Source: Hydrogenophaga pseudoflava (GTDB taxonomy: Bacteria; Pseudomonadota; Gammaproteobacteria; Burkholderiales; Burkholderiaceae_C). From it: DNA of 64,000 nucleotides. Both the position numbers and the translations under genes were made by a program. The notes under the pieces are model-generated. The model saw nothing but the letters and a program-made list of their open reading frames with translations, did no database searches and was not told the DNA's origin. Position 1 is the first letter of the stretch, and each line of letters opens with the position of its first letter. The stretch covers positions 186,001-250,000 of the forward strand of contig NZ_JAVHJP010000001.1 of NCBI RefSeq assembly GCF_031020795.1, read 5' to 3'. This document shows, one piece after another, positions 9,653 through 17,547 of the stretch.

Positions 9653-10350
9653 TCGGATTCCCGCCGCAGCGCCAGCGAGTAGCCCGCGTTGCGCAGGGTC
9701 TTGATGCAGTCCAGCGGTTCCAGCTTCTTGCGCAGGCGGCTGACCACGATGTCGACCGCGCGCGTGTAGAGCTCGGCCTCGTGACCGCGCAGCTGGTTGA
9801 GGATGTCGTCGCGGCTGAACACCTTGCCGGGTTCGCGCGCCAGCATGGCGAGCAGCTCGTACTCGGTGCCGGTCAGTTCGATCGTCTCGCCCTGGCGCAT
9901 CACGCTGCGGCGCGCGGTGTCGATCTCCAGCCCCTCGAACTTCAGCGTCGGCGCGGCGCTGAGCACCGCCGTGTGGCCGTTGCCGTTGGGCTTGAGGCGG
10001 CGCAGCACGGTCTGGATGCGCGCCACCAGCTCGCGGGGCTCGAAGGGTTTGGGCAGGTAGTCGTCGGCACCGATCTCCAGGCCGACGATGCGGTCCATCA
10101 CCTCGCCGCGCGCGGTCAGCATGATGATCGGGATGTCGCTGTCCTTGCGGATGGTGCGGCACAGCTCGAAGCCGTCCATCTCGGGCAGCATCACGTCCAG
10201 GATGGCGGCGTCGAAGCCGCCGCTGCGCAGCTGGGCCAGTCCGGCGCTGGGCCGCGTGGCATGGACCAACTGGATCTCGAAGCGCTGGAAGTAGGTGGCC
10301 AGCGGCGGTCCGAGGTTTTCGTCGTCGTCGATCAGCAGGATGCGGTTCAT
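9649..10350 (-). CDS. OmpR-family response regulator
   Basis: A 233-aa response regulator. The receiver domain (1-120) has the acidic pocket IDDDEN (residues 7-12), phospho-acceptor Asp52 (AAILDVMLPEMDG), and the conserved Thr (MLTARG) and Lys (LPKPFEP). A winged-helix DNA-binding domain follows (about 135-230; TGTEYELLAMLAREPGKVFSR). The ATG at 10350 starts directly at the receiver. The gene lies 4 bases after the small hypothetical gene and overlaps the kinase start by 4 bases, so the three are co-translated. The likely targets include the Spy-like gene that heads the operon. Confidence 0.93.
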   Translation of the reverse strand: MNRILLIDDDENLGPPLATYFQRFEIQLVHATRPSAGLAQLRSGGFDAAILDVMLPEMDGFELCRTIRKDSDIPIIMLTARGEVMDRIVGLEIGADDYLPKPFEPRELVARIQTVLRRLKPNGNGHTAVLSAAPTLKFEGLEIDTARRSVMRQGETIELTGTEYELLAMLAREPGKVFSRDDILNQLRGHEAELYTRAVDIVVSRLRKKLEPLDCIKTLRNAGYSLALRRESE

Positions 10351-10354
10351 CGGA

Positions 10355-10660
10355 TCATTCTGACAGGGCGCGGTGGCGGACGATGAGCCGGCGCAGCCGG
10401 TCCTTCTCGGTGCGTTCGAGCGCATCGAAGCGCTCACCCACCGCCAGCAGTTCCGGCAGCATCGGAACAGCCTCGACCGGCTCGCGCCGTGAGAAACGCG
10501 CCCACAGGGCGAGCGCGTGTTCCCGGTCGAACTGCGGGCCCCAGAACAGGGTCAGCAGCTCGGCGTGCGGATCGTCGGCGTCGGCCAGCAGGGCCGCCGT
10601 GTGCGGGCGGACCTGCCGTGCGATCGCGTGCAGGGCGTCAGCCACGGCCCCACCACCCAT
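10355..10660 (-). CDS. Small hypothetical protein in CpxP/TCS-like operon
   Basis: This 101-aa soluble, charged protein is unrecognised. It overlaps the end of the Spy-like gene by 23 bases if the ATG at 10660 is used, or barely if the in-frame GTG at 10645 is used. It ends 4 bases before the response-regulator start. The frame has a conserved-looking helical sequence (LLTLFWGPQFDREHALALWARF) and a basic end (EKDRLRRLIVRHRALSE). It has no signal peptide or membrane segment. Tight packing between a Spy-like gene and its two-component system supports a real gene, perhaps a regulator accessory. Confidence 0.65.
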   Translation of the reverse strand: MGGGAVADALHAIARQVRPHTAALLADADDPHAELLTLFWGPQFDREHALALWARFSRREPVEAVPMLPELLAVGERFDALERTEKDRLRRLIVRHRALSE

Positions 10661-11108
10661 GGCCACGGCGCTCCAGCTTCTCGCGCACCTGCTTCTGCTG
10701 CTCGGGGTTGAGGCTGTCGTAGAAGTCGCCGAAGGCGGCCACCACTTTCGGCCCCTGGCCCTGCAGCACGGTGGTTTTCTGCTCCAGCATCTGCTGCGCC
10801 TTGCTGCGGTCGAACTTGTCACCGGCGATCAGCGCGGCCATGTCGGCGCGCGGATTGGCCGACTCGCCGCGAAAGGCCTTGCGCGAGGCGATCATCTCGT
10901 CGGCCAGCGCACCCAGCTTGGCCTTCTGTTCGGCGTTGAGATCGAGCTTGCTGCTGATCTTCTCGATCGCCTTGCCGCGCACCTCGGTGACGCGCTCGTC
11001 GCTCCAGCCGCGGGCGTGGTCGCCGCGCGTGCCGCACGCGGTCAGGCCGCCGAGCACGACGGTAACGGAGGCCAGGGCGATCAGGCTTCTCTTGATCCAG
11101 GGTTTCAT
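10638..11108 (-). CDS. Spy/CpxP-family periplasmic (lipo)protein
   Basis: A 156-aa helical envelope protein of the Spy/CpxP type, which act as periplasmic chaperones or stress and metal sensors. Two LTxxQ-like repeats mark the family: LNAEQKAKLGALADEM and SLNPEQQKQVREKL. The signal sequence ends in a lipobox-like LTAC with Cys25, so it may be a lipoprotein, unlike E. coli Spy. The C-terminus ends in a His/Trp/Gly-rich RRGHGWWGRG, a possible metal site. The ATG at 11108 is preceded by AAGGAGC. It is the first gene of the operon leading to the response regulator and kinase, mirroring the CpxP-CpxRA logic. Confidence 0.82.
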   Translation of the reverse strand: MKPWIKRSLIALASVTVVLGGLTACGTRGDHARGWSDERVTEVRGKAIEKISSKLDLNAEQKAKLGALADEMIASRKAFRGESANPRADMAALIAGDKFDRSKAQQMLEQKTTVLQGQGPKVVAAFGDFYDSLNPEQQKQVREKLERRGHGWWGRG

Positions 11109-11163
11109 GGCGGTGCTCCTTCGAAGGAACGTGTTGAACATGACCGCCATGGTGCCGGGCGCC

Positions 11164-12150
11164 CTACCCCGGCGGGTGTCGGCGCGGTCTCGCTTTTTTT
11201 CGAATTGTTTCGCCCCCGGCACCCCGGACCCGGACCAGGTAGTCGGCCAGGTGGACCCCCAGCCGCTCGGCCACCACCCGCGCCATGCGGGGCTGCGCGC
11301 GGGTGGCGCTGATGGCCACACCGACCGTCTGCGGCTGGGCACTGCGGTCCTGCAACGGGATGAAGCGCAGCTGGCCTTTGAGGATCTCGGGGCCGGCGTC
11401 GAGTTCGGAGGTGAGCGCCACATGGCTCCCGCTGCGCACCAGTCGCTTGACCAGCTGCAGCGAGTTGGTGACCAGCGGGGGCCGCGCCTCCTGCAGCAGC
11501 CAGTTGTGGCGCTTCTCCAGATAGCGACGAATCGCCAGGGCCCGGCTCTGCGCCGCCAGCGGCCAGGCGGCCACGTCCTTGAACCCGACCTCGGTCTGCG
11601 CCGCCAGCGGGTGGTCCGGCGCGACCACACAGCCCAGCGGCAGATCGGCGCTGGCCACCATGTGCAGATCGCGCGAGGGCTTGAGGTTGAACACGATGGC
11701 CAGGTCGACCTCGCCCTCGCGCAGGCGCTGCACCGCCTCGTCCGGGCTGAGCACGTCGATCTCCAGCACCACCCCAGGGTACTCCTGCGCCACCAGCTGC
11801 ACGAACTCGGGCAGGAAGCCATTGGTGTGGCTGTCCATCGCCGCCAGCCGCAGCTGACCGTGGCTCACGCCCTGCAGGTGCTTGATGTCCGAGAGCGTGC
11901 GGTTGAGGTCGGCCTTCCAGCGCTGCGACAGCGCCAGCAGCAGCTCGCCGGCAGCCGTCAGGCGCATGCCGCGCGGCTGGCGCTCGAACAGCGGCAGTCC
12001 GAGACCTTCTTCGAGCAGCAGGATGTGCCGGTCGATGGCGGAGGCCGAGATCGACACCTCGCGCGCCGCCGCCTGCACCGAACCGAGCTGGGCCACGGCC
12101 GCCAGATAGCGCAGCGCCTTGGGATGCAGCAGGCTGTTGAGGTTGCTCAT
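11164..12150 (-). CDS. LysR-family transcriptional regulator (purine cluster)
   Basis: A 328-aa LysR-type regulator. The N-terminal helix-turn-helix (LGSVQAAAREVSISASAIDR, about residues 20-45) uses 'ASAIDRH' where most LysR proteins have QPAVS, a noticeable variant. An effector domain follows from about 90. The ATG at 12150 is preferred; a TTG 9 bases upstream would extend it by three residues. It is divergent from uraD at 12229, so control of the urate operon is the natural inference. The C-terminal tail is rich in Arg/Pro. Confidence 0.88.
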   Translation of the reverse strand: MSNLNSLLHPKALRYLAAVAQLGSVQAAAREVSISASAIDRHILLLEEGLGLPLFERQPRGMRLTAAGELLLALSQRWKADLNRTLSDIKHLQGVSHGQLRLAAMDSHTNGFLPEFVQLVAQEYPGVVLEIDVLSPDEAVQRLREGEVDLAIVFNLKPSRDLHMVASADLPLGCVVAPDHPLAAQTEVGFKDVAAWPLAAQSRALAIRRYLEKRHNWLLQEARPPLVTNSLQLVKRLVRSGSHVALTSELDAGPEILKGQLRFIPLQDRSAQPQTVGVAISATRAQPRMARVVAERLGVHLADYLVRVRGAGGETIRKKARPRRHPPG

Positions 12151-12228
12151 CTGTTCCAAAAATCAGCACGCAATGTGTCCAATTATGCGATGGACAGCAA
12201 TGCTGGCCAACCGCACACTGCGGCCATC

Positions 12229-12816
12229 ATGAACAGCCCGTCCCCCGTCTCCCTGAGCATGGCGTCGGTCCGCACACTGGACGAAACGTCCTTCGTGGCC
12301 CTGCTTGGCGCGGTGGTCGAACACTCTCCCTGGGTCGCCCGCCGGGCCTGGCACCGGCGGCCCTTCGGCACCCGCCAGGCCCTGTTCGACGCCCTGTCCG
12401 CCGAGATCCATGGCGCCAGCGACGCGGAACAGCTCGCGCTGCTGCGGGTGCACCCCGAGCTGGCCGGCCAGGAGGCCCGCGCGGGCACCATGACCGCCGA
12501 CTCGCAGTCCGAGCAGGGCCGCCTGGGCCTGCTGCGGCTGGACGCCGCCACCGTGCGCCGCCTCGACGAACTGAACCGCCGTTACCGCGAGCGCTTTGGC
12601 TTTCCGTTCATCGCCGCGCTGCGCCTGCACGCCTCGCTGGACTCGGTGCTGGCCGACGGCGAACAGCGCCTGGGCCACGACGCCAACTCCGAACGCCGCA
12701 TTGCCCTCGACCAGGTCGGCCAGGTGGTGCGCGGACGGCTCGAACGCATGGTCTCCGACGACGCCGTTTCACCCTCATCCCTCAGCCCCACCACCCACGC
12801 AGGAACCCCATCATGA
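12229..12816 (+). CDS. uraD: 2-oxo-4-hydroxy-4-carboxy-5-ureidoimidazoline (OHCU) decarboxylase
   Basis: This enzyme decarboxylates OHCU to S-allantoin, the last step from urate. Family signatures are HPELAGQ (catalytic His region), SEQGRLGL, and NRRYRERFGFPFIAALR. The ATG at 12229 gives 195 aa; ATGs at 12190 and 12259 are in the same frame, and the family is usually about 165-175 aa, so the start is uncertain. It is the first gene of an operon: its stop overlaps the Bug gene start by 4 bases, and the HIUase-family gene follows. No urate oxidase is seen here. Confidence 0.88.
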   Translation: MNSPSPVSLSMASVRTLDETSFVALLGAVVEHSPWVARRAWHRRPFGTRQALFDALSAEIHGASDAEQLALLRVHPELAGQEARAGTMTADSQSEQGRLGLLRLDAATVRRLDELNRRYRERFGFPFIAALRLHASLDSVLADGEQRLGHDANSERRIALDQVGQVVRGRLERMVSDDAVSPSSLSPTTHAGTPS

Positions 12817-13787
12817 ACACGCCACGCCGCACCCTCCTCGCCGCCGCAGCACTGCTGCCGCTCGCCCTGCCGGCCGTGCATGCCCAGGCCTGGCCGGCCA
12901 AGCCGATCCGCATCGTCGTGACCTTCGCGCCCGGCGGTTCGTCGGACATCGTGGCGCGCCTGCTGCAGCCCGGCCTGCAGGAGAAGCTGGGCCAGACCGT
13001 GATCGTGGAGAACAAGCCCGGTGCCGGCAGCACCATCGGCGCCAACGAGGTGGCGCGCGCCGCGCCCGACGGCTACACCCTGCTGCTGTCGAACACCGCG
13101 CCCATGAGCATTTCGCCCTTCATGATGGACAAGGCGCCCTACGACCCGGTCAAGAGCTTCACCCACATCGCCTACATCGGCTCGGTGCCCAACGTGTTCG
13201 TGGTGCATCCCTCGGTGCCGGCCAAGACCCTGCCCGAACTCATCAAGTGGATCGGCGCGCAGGACAAGCCGGTGAACTACGGCTCGGGCGGGGTCGGCTC
13301 CATCGGCCACATCGTCGGTGAGATGTTCAAGAACCAGTACAAGCTGAAGATGGAACACGTGCCGTACAAGGGCTCGTCGCCGATGCACACCGACCTGCTG
13401 GGCGGCCAGCTGCAGTTCGCGGTGGACACGCTGACGCAGAACGTGCCCTACATGAAGGACGGCAAGCTGGTGGGCATCGCGGTCACCTCGCGGGCCCGCG
13501 CACCGATGTCCCCCGCGGTGCCGTCGGTGGTGGAGGCCGGCTACCCCAAGCTGCTGGCCGAGAACTTCCTCGGCATCTCGGCGCCGGCGGGCGTGCCCAG
13601 GGACGTGGTCGACAAGGTGCACGCCGCGGTGGCCGAGGTGGTGGCGCGGCCCGATGTCGCCAAGCGCCTGGCCGACCTTGGTGTGTCGCCCGAGAAGATG
13701 AGCCAGACCGAGTTCTCGAAGTTCGTGACCGACCAGGTCACCGAATGGGCACCGGAAGTCAAGGCCTCAGGCGCGCGCCTGAACTGA
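12813..13787 (+). CDS. Bug-family (TctC) periplasmic solute receptor, purine cluster
   Basis: A 324-aa secreted receptor of the Bug family, the substrate-binding part of tripartite tricarboxylate transporters. It has a signal peptide ending HAQAWPAKPIR, then the family blocks IRIVVTFAPGGSSDIVAR, VENKPGAGSTIGANEVARA and DGYTLLLSNTAPM. No TctA/TctB membrane genes are nearby. It sits between uraD (4-base overlap, ATGA) and the HIUase-like gene (3-base gap), so a purine breakdown product such as urate, allantoin or a ureide is the likely ligand. That is inference from context only. Confidence 0.9.
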   Translation: MNTPRRTLLAAAALLPLALPAVHAQAWPAKPIRIVVTFAPGGSSDIVARLLQPGLQEKLGQTVIVENKPGAGSTIGANEVARAAPDGYTLLLSNTAPMSISPFMMDKAPYDPVKSFTHIAYIGSVPNVFVVHPSVPAKTLPELIKWIGAQDKPVNYGSGGVGSIGHIVGEMFKNQYKLKMEHVPYKGSSPMHTDLLGGQLQFAVDTLTQNVPYMKDGKLVGIAVTSRARAPMSPAVPSVVEAGYPKLLAENFLGISAPAGVPRDVVDKVHAAVAEVVARPDVAKRLADLGVSPEKMSQTEFSKFVTDQVTEWAPEVKASGARLN

Positions 13788-13790
13788 GCC

Positions 13791-14159
13791 ATGGGCGGCG
13801 GACTTTCCATCCATTGCGTCGACGTCGCCAGCGGCCGCGTCGCCGCCGGCTTGCGCGTCACCGTGCAGCGCCTGGGCGCCGACGGTCGTCCGGCCGGCCC
13901 CCTGATCGCCGACGGTGGCATCGGCGCCAACGGCACGCTGCAGCACCCGGCCCTGATGAGCGAGGCCATCACGGCCGGGGGCTACGAGGTCTGTTTTGCC
14001 GTGGGCGACTTCTACCGCGCCCAGGGCCACGGCGGCGCCGGCCCCGGCTTCCTGGAGGTGGTGCCCTACCGCTTCCACATCGCCGATGTGTCGCAGCACT
14101 ACCACCTGCCGTTCAAGTTCACGGCCTGGGGTTTCTCGCTGTTCCGCGGCGGTGCCTGA
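13791..14159 (+). CDS. uraH: Transthyretin-like 5-hydroxyisourate hydrolase family protein
   Basis: A 122-aa transthyretin-like protein. HIU hydrolase converts 5-hydroxyisourate to OHCU, just before UraD. The fold signatures LSIHCVDVASG at the N-terminus, GDFYRAQG in the middle and QHYHLPFKFTAWGFS near the end are clear. Of the four known catalytic positions, two His are kept (His8 and the His in QHYH). The Arg of the usual DGR motif is replaced by Thr49 (ANGTL), and the C-terminal YRGS becomes FRGGA. Activity or specificity may therefore differ. It is the third gene of the uraD operon. Confidence 0.8.
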   Translation: MGGGLSIHCVDVASGRVAAGLRVTVQRLGADGRPAGPLIADGGIGANGTLQHPALMSEAITAGGYEVCFAVGDFYRAQGHGGAGPGFLEVVPYRFHIADVSQHYHLPFKFTAWGFSLFRGGA

Positions 14160-14270
14160 GCAGGCCTTCACGGCCCCGTCACACACCTGTCGTCCGGGTT
14201 TCACGGCGCGCGGCGAAGCTGCGCGGCTGTGCGGCTTCACCGCCGATCCGAACCCTCACCCGACGACACC

Positions 14271-15617
14271 ATGCACCCCACCCTCCGGTTTCTGCCCGCC
14301 CTGCTCATCCTGGCCGCCGGCCACACCCACGCACAGACCGCCCACACCGCCACACTCGCGGGCCACGCGGTACTGCCGGCCCAAACCTTCATCGCAGCGC
14401 CGAAGGACGCGCCGGCCGACCTGCAGGTCAGCGGCAAGTTCACCACCGGCCAGCGCGTCGAAGCCATCGGCTCGGTGGAAGGCAAGTCCGCGGGTCGCCC
14501 CACCGGCGTGTCGCTGCCCTTCAAGGGCCAGCCGGTGCAGGGCCATTCGGGCATCAAGCGCATGGCCGACGGCAGCTTCTGGCTGCTGACCGACAACGGC
14601 GCCGGCTCCAAGGCCAATTCGCCCGACTTCGCGCTCTTCCTCAACCGCTACGCGGTGGATTTCAAGAGCGGCCAGTTCAAGCGCCTGCAGACCGTGTTCC
14701 TGCACGACCCCGACAAGAAGGTGCCGTTCCGCATCGTCCACGAAGGCACGAAGCAGCGCTACCTCACCGGCTCCGATTTCGACACCGAAGGCTTCCAGAT
14801 CGCTGGCGGGCACTTCTGGATCGGCGACGAGTTTGGCCCGTACCTCATCAAGGCCGACATGAAGGGCCGGGTACGGGCCGTCATCGACACGAAGGTGGAC
14901 GGCAAGACCATCGTCTCGCCCGACCATCCTTCGGTCACCACCCCGGGCGCGCCGAACGGCGAGCTGAAGTTCCAGTCGCGCCGCTCCAAGGGCTACGAAG
15001 GCCTGGCTTCGTCACCCGACGGCAGCAAGCTGTATGCCCTGCTCGAAGGCGCGCTGTGGGACGAGGCCACCAAGGCACCCGAGCAGCTGGACGGCAAGCA
15101 GTTCCTGCGCGTGCTGGAGTTCGACGTGAAGGCCGAACAGTGGACCGGCCGGCACTGGAAGTACGTGCTCGACGCCAACCACCATGCCATCGGCGACTTC
15201 AACATGATCAGCCCCACCGAAGGCCTGATCATCGAGCGCGACAACGGCGAAGGCACACCCGACAAGGCCTGTCCCGAAGCCGAAAAGCGCAGCGACTGTT
15301 TCCACGACCTGCCCAAGTTCAAGCGCGTGGTGAAGGTGGAACTGAGCGACGCGAACGTGGGCGGCCCGCTGCGCAAGATCGGCCACATTGACCTGCTCAA
15401 CATCGCCGACCCGAACAAGCTGGCGCGCAAGCCGCTGGTGAACGGCAAGCTGAGCTTCCCGTTCTTCACCATCGAGAACGTGGAGATCGTGGATGCGACG
15501 CACATCGTGGTCGGCAACGACAACAACCTGCCCTTCTCCAGCAGCCGCGATCCGAACAAGGCCGACGACAACGAGCTGATCCTGCTGGAGGTGGGGGAGT
15601 TTCTGAAGGCGCGGTGA
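14271..15617 (+). CDS. Secreted esterase-like phytase-family protein
   Basis: A 448-aa exported protein with a signal peptide ending near HTHAQT. The body matches the phytase-like/'esterase-like activity of phytase' beta-propeller family. Signatures are VQGHSGIKRMADGSFWLLTD (residues about 85-105), FDTEGFQIAGGHFWIGDEFGP, the repeated acidic segments YEGLASSPDGSKLYALLEGA, and ENVEIVDATHIVVGNDNNLPFS near the end. The ATG at 14271 starts a proper signal peptide. It lies 111 bases after the HIUase-like gene and may be outside that operon. The substrate is unknown; such proteins often respond to phosphate supply, but no Pho box was identified. Confidence 0.8.
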   Translation: MHPTLRFLPALLILAAGHTHAQTAHTATLAGHAVLPAQTFIAAPKDAPADLQVSGKFTTGQRVEAIGSVEGKSAGRPTGVSLPFKGQPVQGHSGIKRMADGSFWLLTDNGAGSKANSPDFALFLNRYAVDFKSGQFKRLQTVFLHDPDKKVPFRIVHEGTKQRYLTGSDFDTEGFQIAGGHFWIGDEFGPYLIKADMKGRVRAVIDTKVDGKTIVSPDHPSVTTPGAPNGELKFQSRRSKGYEGLASSPDGSKLYALLEGALWDEATKAPEQLDGKQFLRVLEFDVKAEQWTGRHWKYVLDANHHAIGDFNMISPTEGLIIERDNGEGTPDKACPEAEKRSDCFHDLPKFKRVVKVELSDANVGGPLRKIGHIDLLNIADPNKLARKPLVNGKLSFPFFTIENVEIVDATHIVVGNDNNLPFSSSRDPNKADDNELILLEVGEFLKAR

Positions 15618-15675
15618 GGGAGAGGTGATGCGCTGAGCGAATCACCGGCGGCCCGACCGCATCTGGCAGAAGCGG

Positions 15676-15699
15676 GGCCTGCACCCTAGAGTGCAGGCC
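15676..15699 (+). terminator. Stem-loop after phytase-like gene
   Basis: A perfect 9-bp stem, GGCCTGCAC-CCTAGA-GTGCAGGCC, is followed by TTGTCGCTT, a weak T-run. It lies 58 bases after the stop of the phytase-like gene and 20 bases before the esterase ATG, so it could be a terminator or an attenuator for the esterase gene. Confidence 0.5.
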
Positions 15700-15719
15700 T
15701 TGTCGCTTCCGGACCGCCC

Positions 15720-16505
15720 ATGAGCCCTGATCAGCCCATCCTTGACGAACTCGCCTACGGCCCGCACGCCCGGCACCGGCTGGATGTGTACACGCCCCCG
15801 GGCGCGGTGGGCGCGCCGATGCTGGTGTTCTTCCACGGTGGCGGCTTCATTCGTGGGCACAAGGCCGACCGCGGCAACGTCGGCACCTGGGGCGCGTCGC
15901 AGGGCTTTGTGACCGTGCTCGCGAACTACCGCCTCGCGCCCGAATGCCGCTGGCCCAGTGGGCCGGAGGATGTGGCCGCAGTCTGGCGCTTCGTGCGGGG
16001 CCACGCGCGCCACTGGGGCGGCGACCCGGACCGGATCGTGCTGGCAGGCGAATCGGCCGGCGCGGCGCACGTGGCCGCGGCCACGCTGATGACGCGCTTC
16101 CAGCCGCCGGGATGGCGCATCGCAGGCGCGGCCCTGCTCTCGGGACCGTACAACGCAGGTCTCGAGGCCCTGGCCCCGCAGGCGCTCGGCATCGCACAGC
16201 CCGACATGCGCAACAACGCCTACTTCGGCGATGACCCGACGTTGTGGTCGAAGGCCAGCATCGTCGACCAAGTGGACGCGGCGCCCTTTCCCCTGCTGAT
16301 CGCCGCCGCCGAGCGCGACCTGCGGCAGATGCAGGTGCAGGCCGGCGAGCTGTTCGCGCGTCTGGTCACGAAACACGGCTTTTCACCCGAGCTGCACTGG
16401 TGGGCGGGGCTCGACCATTTCACACCCGGCGCCTCGCTGGGCAGCGACGACACCACCGTGGGTGAACCGCTCGCCGCCTTTGTGCGCCGCTGCACGGGCG
16501 GCTGA
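15720..16505 (+). CDS. Alpha/beta hydrolase, hormone-sensitive-lipase-type esterase
   Basis: A 261-aa cytoplasmic serine hydrolase. The oxyanion-hole motif HGGGF is at residues 39-43. The nucleophile Ser112 lies in GESAG, and the catalytic His is in LDHFTPG near 236. The acid is probably the Asp in AAAERDLRQM. The HGGG motif places it in the family IV/HSL carboxylesterases or kynurenine-formamidase-like hydrolases. It is convergent with the LysR gene at 16517, with no operon partners, so the substrate is open. Confidence 0.87.
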   Translation: MSPDQPILDELAYGPHARHRLDVYTPPGAVGAPMLVFFHGGGFIRGHKADRGNVGTWGASQGFVTVLANYRLAPECRWPSGPEDVAAVWRFVRGHARHWGGDPDRIVLAGESAGAAHVAAATLMTRFQPPGWRIAGAALLSGPYNAGLEALAPQALGIAQPDMRNNAYFGDDPTLWSKASIVDQVDAAPFPLLIAAAERDLRQMQVQAGELFARLVTKHGFSPELHWWAGLDHFTPGASLGSDDTTVGEPLAAFVRRCTGG

Positions 16506-16516
16506 ACCGAACAGCC

Positions 16517-17410
16517 TCAGCCGCGCGGCAGTCCGCGCAGCAGCACGTCGCTGAAGAACTCGGCCGGCGGCGACAGCGGCAGGTCGGGCCGGCGCACCAG
16601 CACGATGGCCGGCGCCGGCAGCACCTCTCTCACCGGAATCAAGTCCAGCACGTCGCGCGTCATCGCAAAGCTCGTCCATTGCTTCGGCAGCATGGCCAGC
16701 AGGTCGGTCTGCGCCAGCGCCACCTGCACCGACAGCGCCGAGTGGGCGCGCAGCATCACGCGCGGCGCTTCGAGACCGTGGGCGCCGAACAGCCGCGCCA
16801 GGTCTTCTTCGGCGTTGTGGTCGATGGTGGTGGCGGCCCACTCGGCGCCGGCCAGCGCCTTGAGGCTGCGCACCCGCGCCAGCGGATGCCCCTTGCGGCA
16901 GACCACCACGCGCGTGTTGTCGCACAGGTGCTGCAGCGCCAGGCCCGGCGCGGGCTTGAGGCGCGGTGCGGCCCCCAGATAGAAGTCGATGCTGCCCTCG
17001 CGCAGCGAGCCCTCGACGGCCGGCAGCAGGCTCTCGGTGATGCTCAGCTTGACCTTGGGGTAGGTGCGGCGGAACACCGGCAGCGCCTCGGGCAGCATGC
17101 CCAGGTGAGGCATGATGGACAGCGCCACCGACACCGTGCCCTCGTAGTCCGGCCCGGGCTGCTGCACCTCCTCGCGCGCGCGCCGAGCCTCGTTGGCAAT
17201 GGCGCAGGCCCGGCGGTGGAAACGCCCCCCCTCGGCCGTCAGCACCATGCCCGTGGTCTGGCGCGCAAACAGGTCCACCCCCAGCTCCCGCTCCAGCGCC
17301 CGAACGCTGCGCGTGAGTGCGGGTTGCGGCACGTCCAGCCGCCGCGCGGCCGCGCGCAGGCTGCCATGTTCGACGATGGCGATCAGGTGCTGGAGCTGTT
17401 CGAGTTTCAT
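16517..17410 (-). CDS. LysR-family transcriptional regulator (CoA-pathway cluster)
   Basis: A 297-aa LysR-type regulator with the helix-turn-helix HGSLRAAARRLDVPQPALTR (residues 15-34) and an effector domain from about 90. Residues in the PAALTR-like recognition helix resemble the GbpR/TsaR-type subgroup often paired with Bug receptors. It is divergent from the Bug receptor gene at 17548. A perfect T-N11-A dyad sits in the shared region, supporting control of the operon 17548-24823. The ATG at 17410 directly precedes the DNA-binding domain. Confidence 0.9.
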   Translation of the reverse strand: MKLEQLQHLIAIVEHGSLRAAARRLDVPQPALTRSVRALERELGVDLFARQTTGMVLTAEGGRFHRRACAIANEARRAREEVQQPGPDYEGTVSVALSIMPHLGMLPEALPVFRRTYPKVKLSITESLLPAVEGSLREGSIDFYLGAAPRLKPAPGLALQHLCDNTRVVVCRKGHPLARVRSLKALAGAEWAATTIDHNAEEDLARLFGAHGLEAPRVMLRAHSALSVQVALAQTDLLAMLPKQWTSFAMTRDVLDLIPVREVLPAPAIVLVRRPDLPLSPPAEFFSDVLLRGLPRG

Positions 17411-17431
17411 GGGCTGGGACTCCGGACCGGG

Positions 17432-17450
17432 TGATTCTTGAATCGAATCA
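17432..17450. promoter_or_regulatory. LysR-type operator TGATTC-N7-GAATCA
   Basis: A perfect 19-base dyad, TGATTC-TTGAATC-GAATCA, contains the LysR T-N11-A core. It lies 21 bases before the LysR start codon and about 100 bases before the Bug gene, as expected for an autoregulated LysR gene and its divergent target. Confidence 0.6.
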
Positions 17451-17547
17451 CTTTTGATATTGCGCCATCTTATTGGAATCCCCGCATCTCCCTAGAGTCC
17501 GCTCCACCCCATGTCGGGGACACACGAATAGACAACGGAGACACCAC

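Noticed and set aside
8276..10162. 628-codon reading of the kinase frame continuing through the response regulator gene
   Set aside because: The first part lies out of frame over the response regulator; the ATG at 9652 with a 4-base overlap is the natural start.
12151..12159. TTG start three codons upstream of the LysR ATG at 12150
   Set aside because: The ATG is closer to the normal LysR N-terminus and TTG gives no gain; kept only as an alternative.
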